Shown in pieces: positions 8,087 to 17,656 of a DNA stretch of 64,000 nt. The DNA is taken from assembly GCF_042684585.1 (NCBI RefSeq), contig NZ_JBHULS010000005.1, forward strand, positions 1 to 64,000. Reading direction: 5' to 3'. Positions within the stretch are counted from its first letter, which is position 1. Each line of letters opens with the position of its first letter. Position numbers and translations under genes: made by a program. The notes under the pieces are model-generated. The model had not been told where the DNA came from, made no database searches, and saw only the letters and a list, made by a program, of their open reading frames with translations. Source of the DNA: Algorimicrobium sediminis (GTDB taxonomy: Bacteria > Bacteroidota > Bacteroidia > Flavobacteriales > Flavobacteriaceae).

Positions 8087-9165
8087 TCCCCATAACCAAA
8101 CCTTTTTTACCGCCACAAGAGGCATATCAACAGTATTTATCTGGCATTTGGCAAAGACAATGGCTTACCAATATGGGGCCACTAGCTAGCGAGCTAGAAA
8201 TGAAACTAAAAAATCATTTAAACGTAAAACACCTGCTATTTGTTACCAATGGCACCGTGGCCTTACAAATGGCCATAAAAGCACTGGATTTAAAAGACGA
8301 AATTATTACCACACCTTTTTCATTTATAGCCACCACTAGCAGTATTGTTTGGGAAGGTTGCCAGCCCGTTTTTGTGGATATAGATAAGGATACTTTAAAT
8401 ATAGACCCTGATAAAATAGAGGCAGCCATAACACCCAAAACTACGGCAATTATAGCTACCCATGTATACGGTAATCCTTGCGATGTTTTAGCAATACAGG
8501 AAATTGCAGACAAACATAACTTAAAAGTAATTTACGATGGCGCCCATGCCTTTGGTGTAGAGGTACACGGCAAGTCTATTTTTGAATATGGCGATATTGC
8601 TACCTGCAGCTTACATGCCACCAAACTGTACCACAGTACAGAGGGAGGTTTAGTAGTTACCAAAAATCCTGAAATTTTAAAAAAATTAGCCTACATGCGT
8701 AATTTTGGGTTTAATGGTCCCGAGGCTTTTGCAGAGTTGGGTATAAATGCCAAAAACTCGGAATTTCATGCGGCAATGGGCTTGGCTAATTTAAATTATA
8801 TAAACAACATTCACGAAAAGCGCAAAGTTATTTCTGAACGTTATGATATAAAATTACAAAACCATAAAAGTAGAAAGCAAGTATGGCATGTGGCCTCTTC
8901 TAACAACTACGCTTACTACCCAGTTATTTTTGATACAGAGGATGCCATGCTAAAAGCTATGGAGTATTTAAAAAGTTCTGAAATATTTACACGCCGTTAC
9001 TTTTATCCATCCTTGGCTAGTACATTACCATATTTAGAAGCGGTAAATTTGGAAATAACCGATGTTGTGGCTAAATGTGTTTTATGTTTACCATTATATC
9101 CAGATTTATCAATGGAAGAGGTGGATTTAATTTGTAGATTATTGTTTAGAATTCAAAATAATTAA
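8083..9165 (+). CDS. DegT/DnrJ/EryC1 aminotransferase (VioA-like)
   Basis: A PLP-dependent sugar aminotransferase of 360 residues. The PLP lysine is K181 in LHATKLYHSTEGG. The N terminus PITKPFLPP and the stretch TTPFSFIATTSSIVWEGC resemble dTDP-4-amino-4,6-dideoxyglucose transaminases (VioA). With rfbA and rfbB upstream and an N-acyltransferase downstream, the likely product is dTDP-Qui4N; an FdtB/QdtB-like 3-amino sugar is possible, but no ketoisomerase gene is seen nearby. Confidence 0.85.
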   Translation: MIPITKPFLPPQEAYQQYLSGIWQRQWLTNMGPLASELEMKLKNHLNVKHLLFVTNGTVALQMAIKALDLKDEIITTPFSFIATTSSIVWEGCQPVFVDIDKDTLNIDPDKIEAAITPKTTAIIATHVYGNPCDVLAIQEIADKHNLKVIYDGAHAFGVEVHGKSIFEYGDIATCSLHATKLYHSTEGGLVVTKNPEILKKLAYMRNFGFNGPEAFAELGINAKNSEFHAAMGLANLNYINNIHEKRKVISERYDIKLQNHKSRKQVWHVASSNNYAYYPVIFDTEDAMLKAMEYLKSSEIFTRRYFYPSLASTLPYLEAVNLEITDVVAKCVLCLPLYPDLSMEEVDLICRLLFRIQNN

Positions 9166-9205
9166 TAAAACCCTAAAAATTCTAATTTTAAAATTTAATA
9201 TAGAT

Positions 9206-9889
9206 ATGAGTGTTGCAAAAAAAATACCCCATAGAGAAACTATTTTTATTTTAGGTGTAGGTCACAATACTAATGTCTATATAGAGTTGGCGGAAGCTTG
9301 TGGTTACAGAGTTGCGGGTTTATATCATTACAACGATGACCGTGTAGGAGAAACAATTTACAATATACCAATTCTGGATAGCACCAACAATTTGTTTAAA
9401 AAAACAACTTTAAACAATATGTGTTTTGCTGTTAGTGTAGGTAATAACAAAATCAGAGTTGATTTGATGAGAAAAATAAATAATTTGCAAGGCAAAACAC
9501 CAACTTTAATACATCCTTCAGCAATAGTTTCTCGTTTTGCACATTTAGCAGAAGGTGTTGTCGTTAATGCCAATTCTGTAGTTCAGGCAGAGGCCACGAT
9601 TGAGCCGTATTCAGTAGTGTCTTATAATGCTGCAATAACACATAATTGTACAATTGGCTTGGGTACCTATGTTAGTGCCGGGGCTATTGTGGGAGCATAT
9701 GTAAAGGTGAGAGAACAAGTGTTTATTGGGCAAGGGGCTAATGTTGTAGGAGATAAGGTGAGTTATGTTAAACATAATGCATTTATCGGAGCTGGTGCCG
9801 TAGTTATTAAGAATGTGGAAGCTCATACCACGGTAGTGGGTAATCCCGGCAAATTACTAGAGAACAAGAAAAATACTAATCGTAATTAA
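9206..9889 (+). CDS. NeuD/PglD-family sugar N-acyltransferase
   Basis: The 227-residue protein has an N-terminal Rossmann-like part (IFILGVGHNTNVYIELAEACGY) and a C-terminal left-handed beta-helix of hexapeptide repeats, as in PglD, NeuD and VioB. H146 in THNCTIG matches the catalytic histidine position of PglD. It probably acylates (usually acetylates) the 4-amino sugar made by the preceding aminotransferase. An AT-rich gap of 112 bp to the next gene shows no feature. Confidence 0.82.
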   Translation: MSVAKKIPHRETIFILGVGHNTNVYIELAEACGYRVAGLYHYNDDRVGETIYNIPILDSTNNLFKKTTLNNMCFAVSVGNNKIRVDLMRKINNLQGKTPTLIHPSAIVSRFAHLAEGVVVNANSVVQAEATIEPYSVVSYNAAITHNCTIGLGTYVSAGAIVGAYVKVREQVFIGQGANVVGDKVSYVKHNAFIGAGAVVIKNVEAHTTVVGNPGKLLENKKNTNRN

Positions 9890-10001
9890 TTCGGAAGTTC
9901 TATTAGTTAATAATTTAGTCAAAATCATAATTTAAATAAGGAATATTTTTTAATTAATAATAGTTTACTTTCTAGAACTAATTTATTTCAAATACAGACA
10001 C

Positions 10002-10940
10002 ATGAGAATTGAATCCAAACAAATACGAGATATTTTAGAAGATTTAAAAATAAGCTATAATTGGCCAAACTACCGAGAGACTAGCTATGAAATAGCCTCC
10101 TTGTTCGAGCCAATTAACAATGGTTTTTATTTTTATATAGGTTCCTTAAATTTTAATTTTGAGTTAGCGGACTCCTTGATTTTGGTAAGTAGTAATACGG
10201 TGGTTAATAGTAAAAAAAATGATTTTATTTATTTAAACCACAAGAATCCTCAAGAGATTTTTTATAAAATTTTAAGCTACCTTCACAAACGAACCTCCAA
10301 TGGCCATGTTTCAAAGACCTCTGTAATTAGCAAAACAGCTTTTTTAGATGCGAGTGTTCAGGTGGATGATTTTTGTGTTATAGAGGACCGTGTTGTTTTA
10401 GAAAAAGGCGTCATTATAGGCAGCCATTGCCGCATTCATGCTAATACAGTTGTTAAGGAAAATTCTATTGTAGAAAGTGGTAGTGTCATCGGAGCACAAG
10501 GAGTAGCTTGGGTTTGGGATGATAGCCAAAAAACTAAAATTGTGCAACCCCAACTTGGCGGAGTGCTCATAAACAAAAATTGTTTCATTGGTGCTGGTGC
10601 AATTATTGTTAGAGGCTCGTTAAATGAAAATACTGTTATTGGTGAAAACACCTTATTGGCTCCTGGTGTTAGACTTGGTCACGGAACAAAGGTCGGCTCC
10701 TTTGTTCATTTTGCGAACAATGTTGTAACTGGCGGCAATGTTGAAATTGGTGATTATTCCTTTATAGGATCCTCCGCCACATTATTGCCAAAAGTAAAAG
10801 TACACGAAAAAACAATTGTAGGAGCAGGAAGTTTAGTGGTTAAAAACACAGCCAAGTCAGGTTTGACTTTAGTGGGCTTGCCAGCCAAAGAAACAACCAC
10901 AAAAGAAGCGCCTAAAGGTATGCCTAAACCTAAAGATTAA
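10002..10940 (+). CDS. LpxD-like left-handed beta-helix acyltransferase
   Basis: In this 312-residue protein the first about 100 residues form an alpha/beta domain without clear assignment, and residues about 105-295 are hexapeptide repeats. GSVIGAQGVAW recalls LpxD, but H227 in GHGTKVGSFVHFANN aligns better with the NeuD/PglD active-site His. It is therefore more likely a sugar O- or N-acyltransferase of the surface polymer than the housekeeping LpxD. A Lys/Pro-rich tail ends the protein. It lies 16 bp before the next acyltransferase gene. Confidence 0.72.
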   Translation: MRIESKQIRDILEDLKISYNWPNYRETSYEIASLFEPINNGFYFYIGSLNFNFELADSLILVSSNTVVNSKKNDFIYLNHKNPQEIFYKILSYLHKRTSNGHVSKTSVISKTAFLDASVQVDDFCVIEDRVVLEKGVIIGSHCRIHANTVVKENSIVESGSVIGAQGVAWVWDDSQKTKIVQPQLGGVLINKNCFIGAGAIIVRGSLNENTVIGENTLLAPGVRLGHGTKVGSFVHFANNVVTGGNVEIGDYSFIGSSATLLPKVKVHEKTIVGAGSLVVKNTAKSGLTLVGLPAKETTTKEAPKGMPKPKD

Positions 10941-10956
10941 CATTTAAATTAAAAAT

Positions 10957-11442
10957 ATGGAATCTAAAGCATTTAAAATTAATAAAAATTGTAAAATCCA
11001 CAAACTTGCATACATCGAGGAGGATGTAGAAATTGGAGAAGGTACTGAAATCGGACCTTTTTGTATTGTAAGAAAAGGTGCAAAAATTGGATCTAACTGT
11101 AAGTTTACAGCTTACTGCGAAATAAGAGAAAATGTAGTGGTTGGTGATAATACTTCATTTGGTAGTCGCTGTACCATATCTGCAAACTGTAGGATCGGAA
11201 ACAACGTTGTAATAAAGTACGGTTTTGTTATGACTGATACGCCTGACTTGGCTGAACATAATAGTAAAGTTTCTTCTTATATTGCTGATAATGTTTTAAT
11301 TGGAGCCAATGTTTGCTTGATGCCAGGCTTTAACATTAAGCGAGGTGCGATAGTTGGGGCATGTTCACAGGTTAGGAGTGAGATAGGAGAAGAAGAAATT
11401 TGGTACGGAAGCCCAGCAAAGTTTTATAAAAAGAAAGCCTGA
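10957..11442 (+). CDS. Hexapeptide-repeat acyltransferase
   Basis: A 161-residue protein made almost wholly of left-handed beta-helix repeats ([IV]G-x4 pattern: VEIGEGTEIGPF, AKIGSNCKF, CRIGNNVVI) and ending in WYGSPAKFYKKK, the usual C-terminal closure of WbbJ/Maa-type transferases. It is likely cytoplasmic and acetyl-CoA dependent. Substrate unknown. It is the third acyltransferase in a row and precedes a glycosyltransferase. Confidence 0.78.
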   Translation: MESKAFKINKNCKIHKLAYIEEDVEIGEGTEIGPFCIVRKGAKIGSNCKFTAYCEIRENVVVGDNTSFGSRCTISANCRIGNNVVIKYGFVMTDTPDLAEHNSKVSSYIADNVLIGANVCLMPGFNIKRGAIVGACSQVRSEIGEEEIWYGSPAKFYKKKA

Positions 11443-11526
11443 TAATATTTTCTCTAATTAAAACAAAAAGTATTTCTACGCATACTAATTAATTTTATAA
11501 AATGTAATTAATTGTTATTCATATTT

Positions 11527-12411
11527 ATGGAGAAAATTACCGTTTCAATTTGTTGCCAAACTTTCAATCATAAAGATTATATAGCTCAGGCATTGGATAG
11601 TTTTTTAATACAAAAAACCACATTCAAATATGAGATTCTTTTACGCGATGACGCTTCAACCGATGGTACTTCAGTAATATGTAAAAGATATGCTAAAGAA
11701 TTTCCTGAATTGATAAAACTTTTGGCTTATAAGGAAAACCAATACCAAAAAGGAGTAAGACCATTAGCAGATAATTTAAAAAGAGCCAAAGGAAAATACA
11801 TAGCTATTTGCGAAGGCGACGATTACTGGACAGACCCCTTAAAACTACAAAAACAAGTGGATTTTTTGGAGGCTAATGCGGATTGTTCTGTGTGTTTCCA
11901 TCCTTCAAAATTTATTTACCAAAATAATCCTGCCAATTTTAAAATACATAAACCTAAAGCAGCTAATGGTAATTCTTTTTTTACTATGAAAGATGTGATT
12001 TTAGGCGGAGGAAGCTTTATGACCACCAATTCCATGGTATTTCGAAATAACTTAATAACTCAAAATTTAAGATGGGTCCAAGATGCACCCGCTGGTGATT
12101 TACCTTTAATGCTCCAACTAGCGTTAAAAGGAAGCATAGGCTACATAGATGAGGTTATGGGTGTTTATAGAGTAGTTAGTCCAGGGTCTTGGAGTAGTAC
12201 AATGCTAAAAAGTACAAAACAAAATAGAAAACATTATAGGTTAATGATGACTATGTGGACAGAGTTTGATAATTGGACAAACAAAAAATACCATTATTAT
12301 GTTTTACTCAAAAAATTTAAAAATAGTTTTTATTACAATCTGAAATTTATAAAATATTTTGTTCGTAATATTAAAAAACTGTCAAAAGTAAAAATGAGTT
12401 TATTTATTTAA
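11527..12411 (+). CDS. Glycosyltransferase family 2
   Basis: This GT-A fold transferase of 294 residues begins MEKITVSICCQTFNHKDYIA; DDASTDGT is the nucleotide-binding segment and CEGDDYWTDPLKLQKQVDFL contains the DxD-like metal site with the following Trp typical of EPS GT2 enzymes. A TTG 15 bases upstream also opens the frame, but ATG at 11527 fits the family N terminus. Donor and acceptor cannot be predicted. Base composition is AT-rich like its neighbours. Confidence 0.87.
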   Translation: MEKITVSICCQTFNHKDYIAQALDSFLIQKTTFKYEILLRDDASTDGTSVICKRYAKEFPELIKLLAYKENQYQKGVRPLADNLKRAKGKYIAICEGDDYWTDPLKLQKQVDFLEANADCSVCFHPSKFIYQNNPANFKIHKPKAANGNSFFTMKDVILGGGSFMTTNSMVFRNNLITQNLRWVQDAPAGDLPLMLQLALKGSIGYIDEVMGVYRVVSPGSWSSTMLKSTKQNRKHYRLMMTMWTEFDNWTNKKYHYYVLLKKFKNSFYYNLKFIKYFVRNIKKLSKVKMSLFI

Positions 12412-12482
12412 TAATTTTGACATTTTCTAAATTATTCCATTTAAAATGTTTAACGGTGGTGATTGAAAAAATTTTAAAACAA

Positions 12483-13508
12483 ATGAAATATACCTATTAT
12501 AAATATAGCACCACTGTTAATATTATAAAAAAAGATTTCAAGGATAAATTTCCTATATCTTTTTTTAATAAGATAGACCTTTGGCGCAAAGGGTTTTTAG
12601 CCGAAAAACAAACATTATACCAACTAGATAAAAACAATTATAAAGCGTATTTAAGCGATTATCATGCAGCCATGGCAAGATGGATTAACGAGCCTTATAA
12701 TGAGTTGCTGACCAATAAGCTAATCTTTTCCGAGTTTGTAGGGAAATATATTAAAGTGCCAAAAACTTTTGGTGTTTTCATAAATGGTGAGTTCTTTTCT
12801 CAAGATAATAGATGTATTAATGAGCTTATAAATGAATTTGATGTTTTTGTTGTAAAAACAATTTCAGGAGGTGGAGGAAAAGGCGTGTATTTAATAAACA
12901 GGATTTCTGAAAATCAATTTGTTATAAATAATAGCATTAATTATACTTACGATGAGTTTTTAGATTTCTTTAAAACGCTTAACAATTACATATTTACTGA
13001 ATTTATACAACCTAGTGATTTCTCAAAATCCTTAAACCATACTTCTATAAATACTATGAGGATTTTAACCTTGATGGATCCGAAAACCAATAAGGCATTT
13101 ATTGCAAGAGCGGTTCAGCGCATTGGAGTTGCAGCTTCTGCTCCACAGGACAATTTTACAAAAGGAGGCCTAAGTGCCAATATTGATTTGGAAACAGGTC
13201 AATTGAGCGATTGTACCAGACATCCTAAATCTAAATTGCACCAACGCTATACGCATCATCCAGATACGAACGTGAAAATTGAAGGTGTTACCATACCAAA
13301 CTGGAAATCTATTGAGTCAGAGATTATTGAAGCAGCAAATAAATTACCAATGCTTAAATGTGTGGGATGGGATTTTGTACTTAGCAATAAAGGTTTGGTA
13401 GCTATCGAAGGAAACCATCATCCAGATCCAGACGTATTGCAAGGGCATGAACCGTTATTAACGGACGCACGTATAAAAGCATTTTACAAATTCCATAAAA
13501 TTATATAA
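12483..13508 (+). CDS. Sugar-transfer-associated ATP-grasp protein
   Basis: The 341-residue protein matches the ATP-grasp branch found in polysaccharide loci (ATPgrasp_ST type). Visible are the glycine-rich nucleotide loop FVVKTISGGGGKGVYLI, NTMRILTLMD, AVQRIG, and the C-terminal metal-binding VGWDFVLSNKGLVAIEGNHHPDPD. It probably ligates a carboxylate to an amine or another carboxylate using ATP. ATG at 12483 is preferred over a TTG at 12417, whose extra 22 residues lack family character. It stands 3 bp before asnB, which suggests they act on the same sugar or amino-acid decoration. Confidence 0.82.
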   Translation: MKYTYYKYSTTVNIIKKDFKDKFPISFFNKIDLWRKGFLAEKQTLYQLDKNNYKAYLSDYHAAMARWINEPYNELLTNKLIFSEFVGKYIKVPKTFGVFINGEFFSQDNRCINELINEFDVFVVKTISGGGGKGVYLINRISENQFVINNSINYTYDEFLDFFKTLNNYIFTEFIQPSDFSKSLNHTSINTMRILTLMDPKTNKAFIARAVQRIGVAASAPQDNFTKGGLSANIDLETGQLSDCTRHPKSKLHQRYTHHPDTNVKIEGVTIPNWKSIESEIIEAANKLPMLKCVGWDFVLSNKGLVAIEGNHHPDPDVLQGHEPLLTDARIKAFYKFHKII

Positions 13509-13511
13509 TAT

Positions 13512-15434
13512 ATGTGTGGCTTTACAGGCTTTATAAACTTAAATTGGCAACCTCTTAAAAGTCATGTACTAAAGCAAATGACTGATATTCAAGCACACAG
13601 AGGGCCTGATGATCAAGGTATGGTTGGTTTCTCCTTGTTCAAGGATAGTAAGGTTGCCATTATAAATAACGAAACCGCAGAGTTTAGTCATCTTCATGCA
13701 GGAATTGGCTTTAACAGGTTGTCTATTTTGGATCTTTCCAAAAAAGGCCATCAGCCCATGATTTCAGAATGTGGAAATTATATTTTGGCTTATAATGGTG
13801 AGACCTATAATGCCTTATCGTTTAGAGATGATTTAATCTCCAAAGGACATCCCATAAAAAGTAGAACAGACTCTGAAGTAATACTCTATTTATATATAGA
13901 ATATGGTATCGACAAAACTTTAAAAATGCTCAATGGCATGTTTGTATTTATTATTGTTGACTTAAAACAACAAAAAAGCTATATAGTTAGAGATCAATTA
14001 GGTATTAAGCCTATGTATATCTATCAAACGCCAAGTATATTAATGTTTTCTTCAGAGATAAAATCTTTTACAAAACATCCTGATTTTAAGGCAGAACTCA
14101 ATATAAAACACATAGACGAATACCTTTTGTTTCGATATTGTGCACACGATAGAACACTATATAAGGACGTAAAGCAAGTACCACCAGGGCATTATTACGA
14201 AATTGCTAAAGACCAGATACAAGTAAAGGAATATTGGTCTTATAAAATGGTAGATAAAAATGAGCTCATAAACCCTAAAGATGCGTTAGAGCAGCTAGAC
14301 CAAACATTCAAAGAAAGTATCAAGTCGCAATTAATGAGCGACGTTTTAGTTGGTTGTCAATTGTCTGGAGGTATAGACTCGTCTTTAGTAACCACTTATG
14401 CTCGCGAGTTTTTTAATGCTAATATGGATACCTTTTCTATTGTGTTTTCAGACGAAAAATATTCCGAAGAAGAGTTCATTACCTATGTTACCAATCATAC
14501 CAATTCAGATTCTCATAGATATCAATATTCTAACCAATACGCTTTTGAAAACTTTTTTAAAGCCACATGGCATTTAGACCAACCATTAAGTATTCCAAAT
14601 ACACTGGGCATTAAACGACTTGCCGAAAGAGCCAGAGAGAATGTGACTGTTTTATTAAGTGGAGAAGGAGCAGATGAATTATTTGGGGGGTATTCTAGAT
14701 ATCACGATTTGTCTTGTAGAGTTAATATGAATATACAAGGCTATTCCAAAATTCCGGTTATAGGAAACAAGATTCAAAATAAATTTGACACCAATCAATC
14801 CTTAGAAGATTTTTTTATCTTGAGTAGCTCAGCGCTGAACCCAAGTGACTATAATAAATTTAATGTTAAAAATACACTTGAAACTGTCTTAAGTCAAAGA
14901 CAAGAATTGTTTCCAAGTGACGGTGATATCATCAAAAGAGCTTCTGTTTATGACCTAAAAACATATATGGTAGATTTATTAAACAGACAAGATAAAATGA
15001 CCATGGCACATTCTGTAGAAAACAGAGTACCGTTTTTGGATAAGAACATGGTGGAACTGGTGATGCAATTGCCAGCGGAGTTATTGGTAAAAAAATGTAC
15101 AGATATAAGGCATATCAACAAACCGAATACCTACACCAAACATATTCTAAAAGAACTTGCGGTTAAAAAGTTTAGTAAGGAATTTGTTTATCGCGAAAAA
15201 AGTGGTTTTCCTTTACCTATAAATGATTTATTTTTAAAAACCGAGATGAATGCGCTTATTGAGGATCAACTATTGCCAGGACTAAAAGATAGAGGTGTTT
15301 TTAATTTTAAGGAAGTCTCTAAAATATGGAATAATAAAGGCAATTTTTCAAGAGGGGATTTAAAAAACCTGTGGATGTTTTTTGCTTTTGAAACTTGGGC
15401 CCAAACCTTTTTAGACGGAAAATACGATGGTTAA
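13512..15434 (+). CDS. asnB: Asparagine synthase (glutamine-hydrolysing) family
   Basis: The 640-residue class II amidotransferase starts MCGFTGFINL; C2 is the glutaminase nucleophile after Met removal. The N-terminal glutaminase domain covers about 1-200, and the synthetase domain has the PP-loop SGGIDSS at residues 285-291. Such genes inside polysaccharide clusters (WbpS-like) are thought to amidate uronic-acid residues, which fits UDP-ManNAcA production upstream. An ordinary asparagine role cannot be excluded. It overlaps the next gene by 8 bp. Confidence 0.88.
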   Translation: MCGFTGFINLNWQPLKSHVLKQMTDIQAHRGPDDQGMVGFSLFKDSKVAIINNETAEFSHLHAGIGFNRLSILDLSKKGHQPMISECGNYILAYNGETYNALSFRDDLISKGHPIKSRTDSEVILYLYIEYGIDKTLKMLNGMFVFIIVDLKQQKSYIVRDQLGIKPMYIYQTPSILMFSSEIKSFTKHPDFKAELNIKHIDEYLLFRYCAHDRTLYKDVKQVPPGHYYEIAKDQIQVKEYWSYKMVDKNELINPKDALEQLDQTFKESIKSQLMSDVLVGCQLSGGIDSSLVTTYAREFFNANMDTFSIVFSDEKYSEEEFITYVTNHTNSDSHRYQYSNQYAFENFFKATWHLDQPLSIPNTLGIKRLAERARENVTVLLSGEGADELFGGYSRYHDLSCRVNMNIQGYSKIPVIGNKIQNKFDTNQSLEDFFILSSSALNPSDYNKFNVKNTLETVLSQRQELFPSDGDIIKRASVYDLKTYMVDLLNRQDKMTMAHSVENRVPFLDKNMVELVMQLPAELLVKKCTDIRHINKPNTYTKHILKELAVKKFSKEFVYREKSGFPLPINDLFLKTEMNALIEDQLLPGLKDRGVFNFKEVSKIWNNKGNFSRGDLKNLWMFFAFETWAQTFLDGKYDG

Positions 15435-16566
15435 ACTAATAATTGGTGGAGATATATGTCCTACTAAAAGAGATGAAGAAGCTTTCTTGGAAGGAAATGC
15501 TATGCAGTTATTTAATGATGTATTGCCAAAAATAAAATCGGCAGATTTTGCCATTGCAAATTTGGAAACACCATTGGTTACGGAGTATTCTCCCATAAAA
15601 AAAAGTGGCTCTGTTTTTGGAAATTCGCCGAAACTGTTGAATGCTATTAAGCAAAGTGGGATTTCGTTTTTAAATTTGGGCAACAACCACATTTTAGATC
15701 ATGGAGAAAAAGGCTTAAAAGAAACCTTAAACGCTTTAAGAGCCCAAGGTTTCCAATATGCTGGAGCAGGAGAATCTTTAGCGGATGCCTCAAGTCCTTT
15801 TATGACGACAATCAAAGGGAAAAAGATAACCGTTTTAAGCTACGCAGAAAATGAATTTTCAATTGCCGAAAACGGTAAACCTGGTGCAAACCCGGTTGAT
15901 GTTATAGATTTCGTTACCCGAATAAAAGCTCTAAAAGTAACCAACGATTTTATTGTATTGCTATATCATGGAGGTAAGGAAAATTACCACTTACCAACAC
16001 CAAAGCAGCAACGGTTGTGTCGGTTTTATATCGATCAAGGAGTCGATTTGGTTGTTTGCCAACACTCACATTCAGCAGGCGTTTATGAAAACTACAATGG
16101 TGGAAATATCTTTTATGGCCAAGGTAATTTTGTATTTGATCCTTACCCATTAAAAAAAAATTGGCTATATAAAGGCTTCTTATTAGAGGTTAGCCTGAAT
16201 GAAGATAATACTGCAGCAATTAAATTAATTCCGTACATACACCACAGTCTTTATAAAGACGAGATTGGCATTAGAATGATGCGCTCTGAAGAATCAGAAC
16301 CGTTCTTAAAATACATCGAAGAAGAATCTCAAAAAATGATTGACAACCCAAGTTATGTTCAAGAAGAATGGGAGAAATTATCAAGGTCCCTTGCAAACAC
16401 TTATTTAAGTATTTTGAATGGAAATGGACGACTAATGCGTAAGATAAATGAAAAAAGTTCTTGGTTAAAACATATTTATAAAAACGATAGAAAATTATTG
16501 CTTAAAAATATTGTGACCTGCGAAACGCATCGCGAAATTGTTGAAACTATTTTAAAAGATAAGTAG
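15427..16566 (+). CDS. CapA family protein (metallophosphatase fold)
   Basis: This 379-residue protein of the PGA_cap/CapA family has the calcineurin-like core: GGDICPT (D9), IANLETPLV, NLGNNHILDHGEKGL (metal-binding N87/H88), LLYHGGKEN and VCQHSHSAGVYE. CapA proteins take part in poly-gamma-glutamate capsule export or synthesis, and homologues occur in O-antigen loci. No signal peptide is visible, so it may act in the cytoplasm. It overlaps asnB by 8 bp and is followed after one base by an ATP-grasp gene. Confidence 0.85.
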   Translation: MVKLIIGGDICPTKRDEEAFLEGNAMQLFNDVLPKIKSADFAIANLETPLVTEYSPIKKSGSVFGNSPKLLNAIKQSGISFLNLGNNHILDHGEKGLKETLNALRAQGFQYAGAGESLADASSPFMTTIKGKKITVLSYAENEFSIAENGKPGANPVDVIDFVTRIKALKVTNDFIVLLYHGGKENYHLPTPKQQRLCRFYIDQGVDLVVCQHSHSAGVYENYNGGNIFYGQGNFVFDPYPLKKNWLYKGFLLEVSLNEDNTAAIKLIPYIHHSLYKDEIGIRMMRSEESEPFLKYIEEESQKMIDNPSYVQEEWEKLSRSLANTYLSILNGNGRLMRKINEKSSWLKHIYKNDRKLLLKNIVTCETHREIVETILKDK

Positions 16567-16567
16567 T

Positions 16568-17656
16568 ATGAAAAACAAACTCGTTTTAGTTTTAAAAAAA
16601 ATTGTGTATTACTATTTCAATGTCTTCGATTATAGAGGGAAAAAAGCAATAGAAGATGCGTTAGATATTACAAAACAGGAAGTAAAAATATTTCCGGATT
16701 CTAAATATACCATGGGAATCATAAAGGAAAAATGGCACTTACATAAAAATTATATTAGGGCCTGTAATGAATTAGAAATATCTTATGTAATAATTGATTT
16801 CTTTTCAAAAGATTGGTTACTACAATTAAAATCTAAACCAATTGATATTTTAATTGCAAGACCGTCGGTTCAATATTTGCCCTGGAAAGATATGTTCGAT
16901 AACCGCCTAAAGTTATTAAATGATAGTTATACCCTTAAGATTTTTCCTAATTATAATGAATTATGGCTTTGGGAAAGTAAGTTAAGAACTTTAGATTGGT
17001 TAAAGGTTAGTAAGCTTCCACATCCAACATCTTATATTTTTTATGATTTTAAAGAACTTAAAAACTTCGCGTCTACATGTGCTTACCCAATAGTTTACAA
17101 AGCCAGTAGTGGTTCTGGAGCGTCGGGTGTTAAAATTTTAAAAAATCCTGCGCAGTTAAAAAGAGTAGCTAACAAGATTTTTAAGAATGGCATAAGAAGT
17201 TATCGAAAGCACAAATTGGATAAAGAGCATGGATTTGTAATTCTTCAAGATTTTTTAAGCGATGTAAAAGAATGGAGAATTGTTAGAATAGGAGACTATT
17301 ATTTTGGCTACGAAAAAATAAAAGAAGGTCAATTCCACAGCGGCTCTCAAAACTTTGGATACGGGATGCCTCCAGTGAAATGTTTGGATTTAGTTAGGTC
17401 TGTCACAAGTATGTATGATTTTAAATATGTAAATATTGATGTTTTTATAACAAAAGAGGGAGCCTATTTAATTAACGAGATTCAACCTTATTTCGGGCAA
17501 AAAGATGATAGAGAGTTACTACAGATTGATGGAGAACCAGGCCGTTTAAGCTACAGTGAAACTACCCAAAAATGGGGTTTTGAAAAAGGTGAATTTTGTA
17601 GAAATAACCTTTGTAACTTGCGTATTTTAGAATTGATTAAAACACTTGCTAATTGA
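16568..17656 (+). CDS. ATP-grasp domain protein (RimK-like)
   Basis: The 362-residue protein has an ATP-grasp fold: IVYKASSGSGASGVKILK is the flexible nucleotide loop, EWRIVRIGDYYFGYEKI the central strand, and YLINEIQPYFGQ near the C terminus the metal-binding Glu/Asn strand (NE-Q). It is not close to the ATP-grasp at 12483. It probably joins an amino acid or similar carboxylate to an amine. CapA plus an ATP-grasp ligase recalls capsule systems that attach amino acids. Its stop overlaps the TTG start of the next gene. Confidence 0.75.
   Translation: MKNKLVLVLKKIVYYYFNVFDYRGKKAIEDALDITKQEVKIFPDSKYTMGIIKEKWHLHKNYIRACNELEISYVIIDFFSKDWLLQLKSKPIDILIARPSVQYLPWKDMFDNRLKLLNDSYTLKIFPNYNELWLWESKLRTLDWLKVSKLPHPTSYIFYDFKELKNFASTCAYPIVYKASSGSGASGVKILKNPAQLKRVANKIFKNGIRSYRKHKLDKEHGFVILQDFLSDVKEWRIVRIGDYYFGYEKIKEGQFHSGSQNFGYGMPPVKCLDLVRSVTSMYDFKYVNIDVFITKEGAYLINEIQPYFGQKDDRELLQIDGEPGRLSYSETTQKWGFEKGEFCRNNLCNLRILELIKTLAN

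Noticed and set aside
10002..10940. Housekeeping lpxD
   Set aside because: It sits among polysaccharide genes, its active-site His position matches NeuD/PglD, and the usual lpxC/lpxA neighbours are missing.
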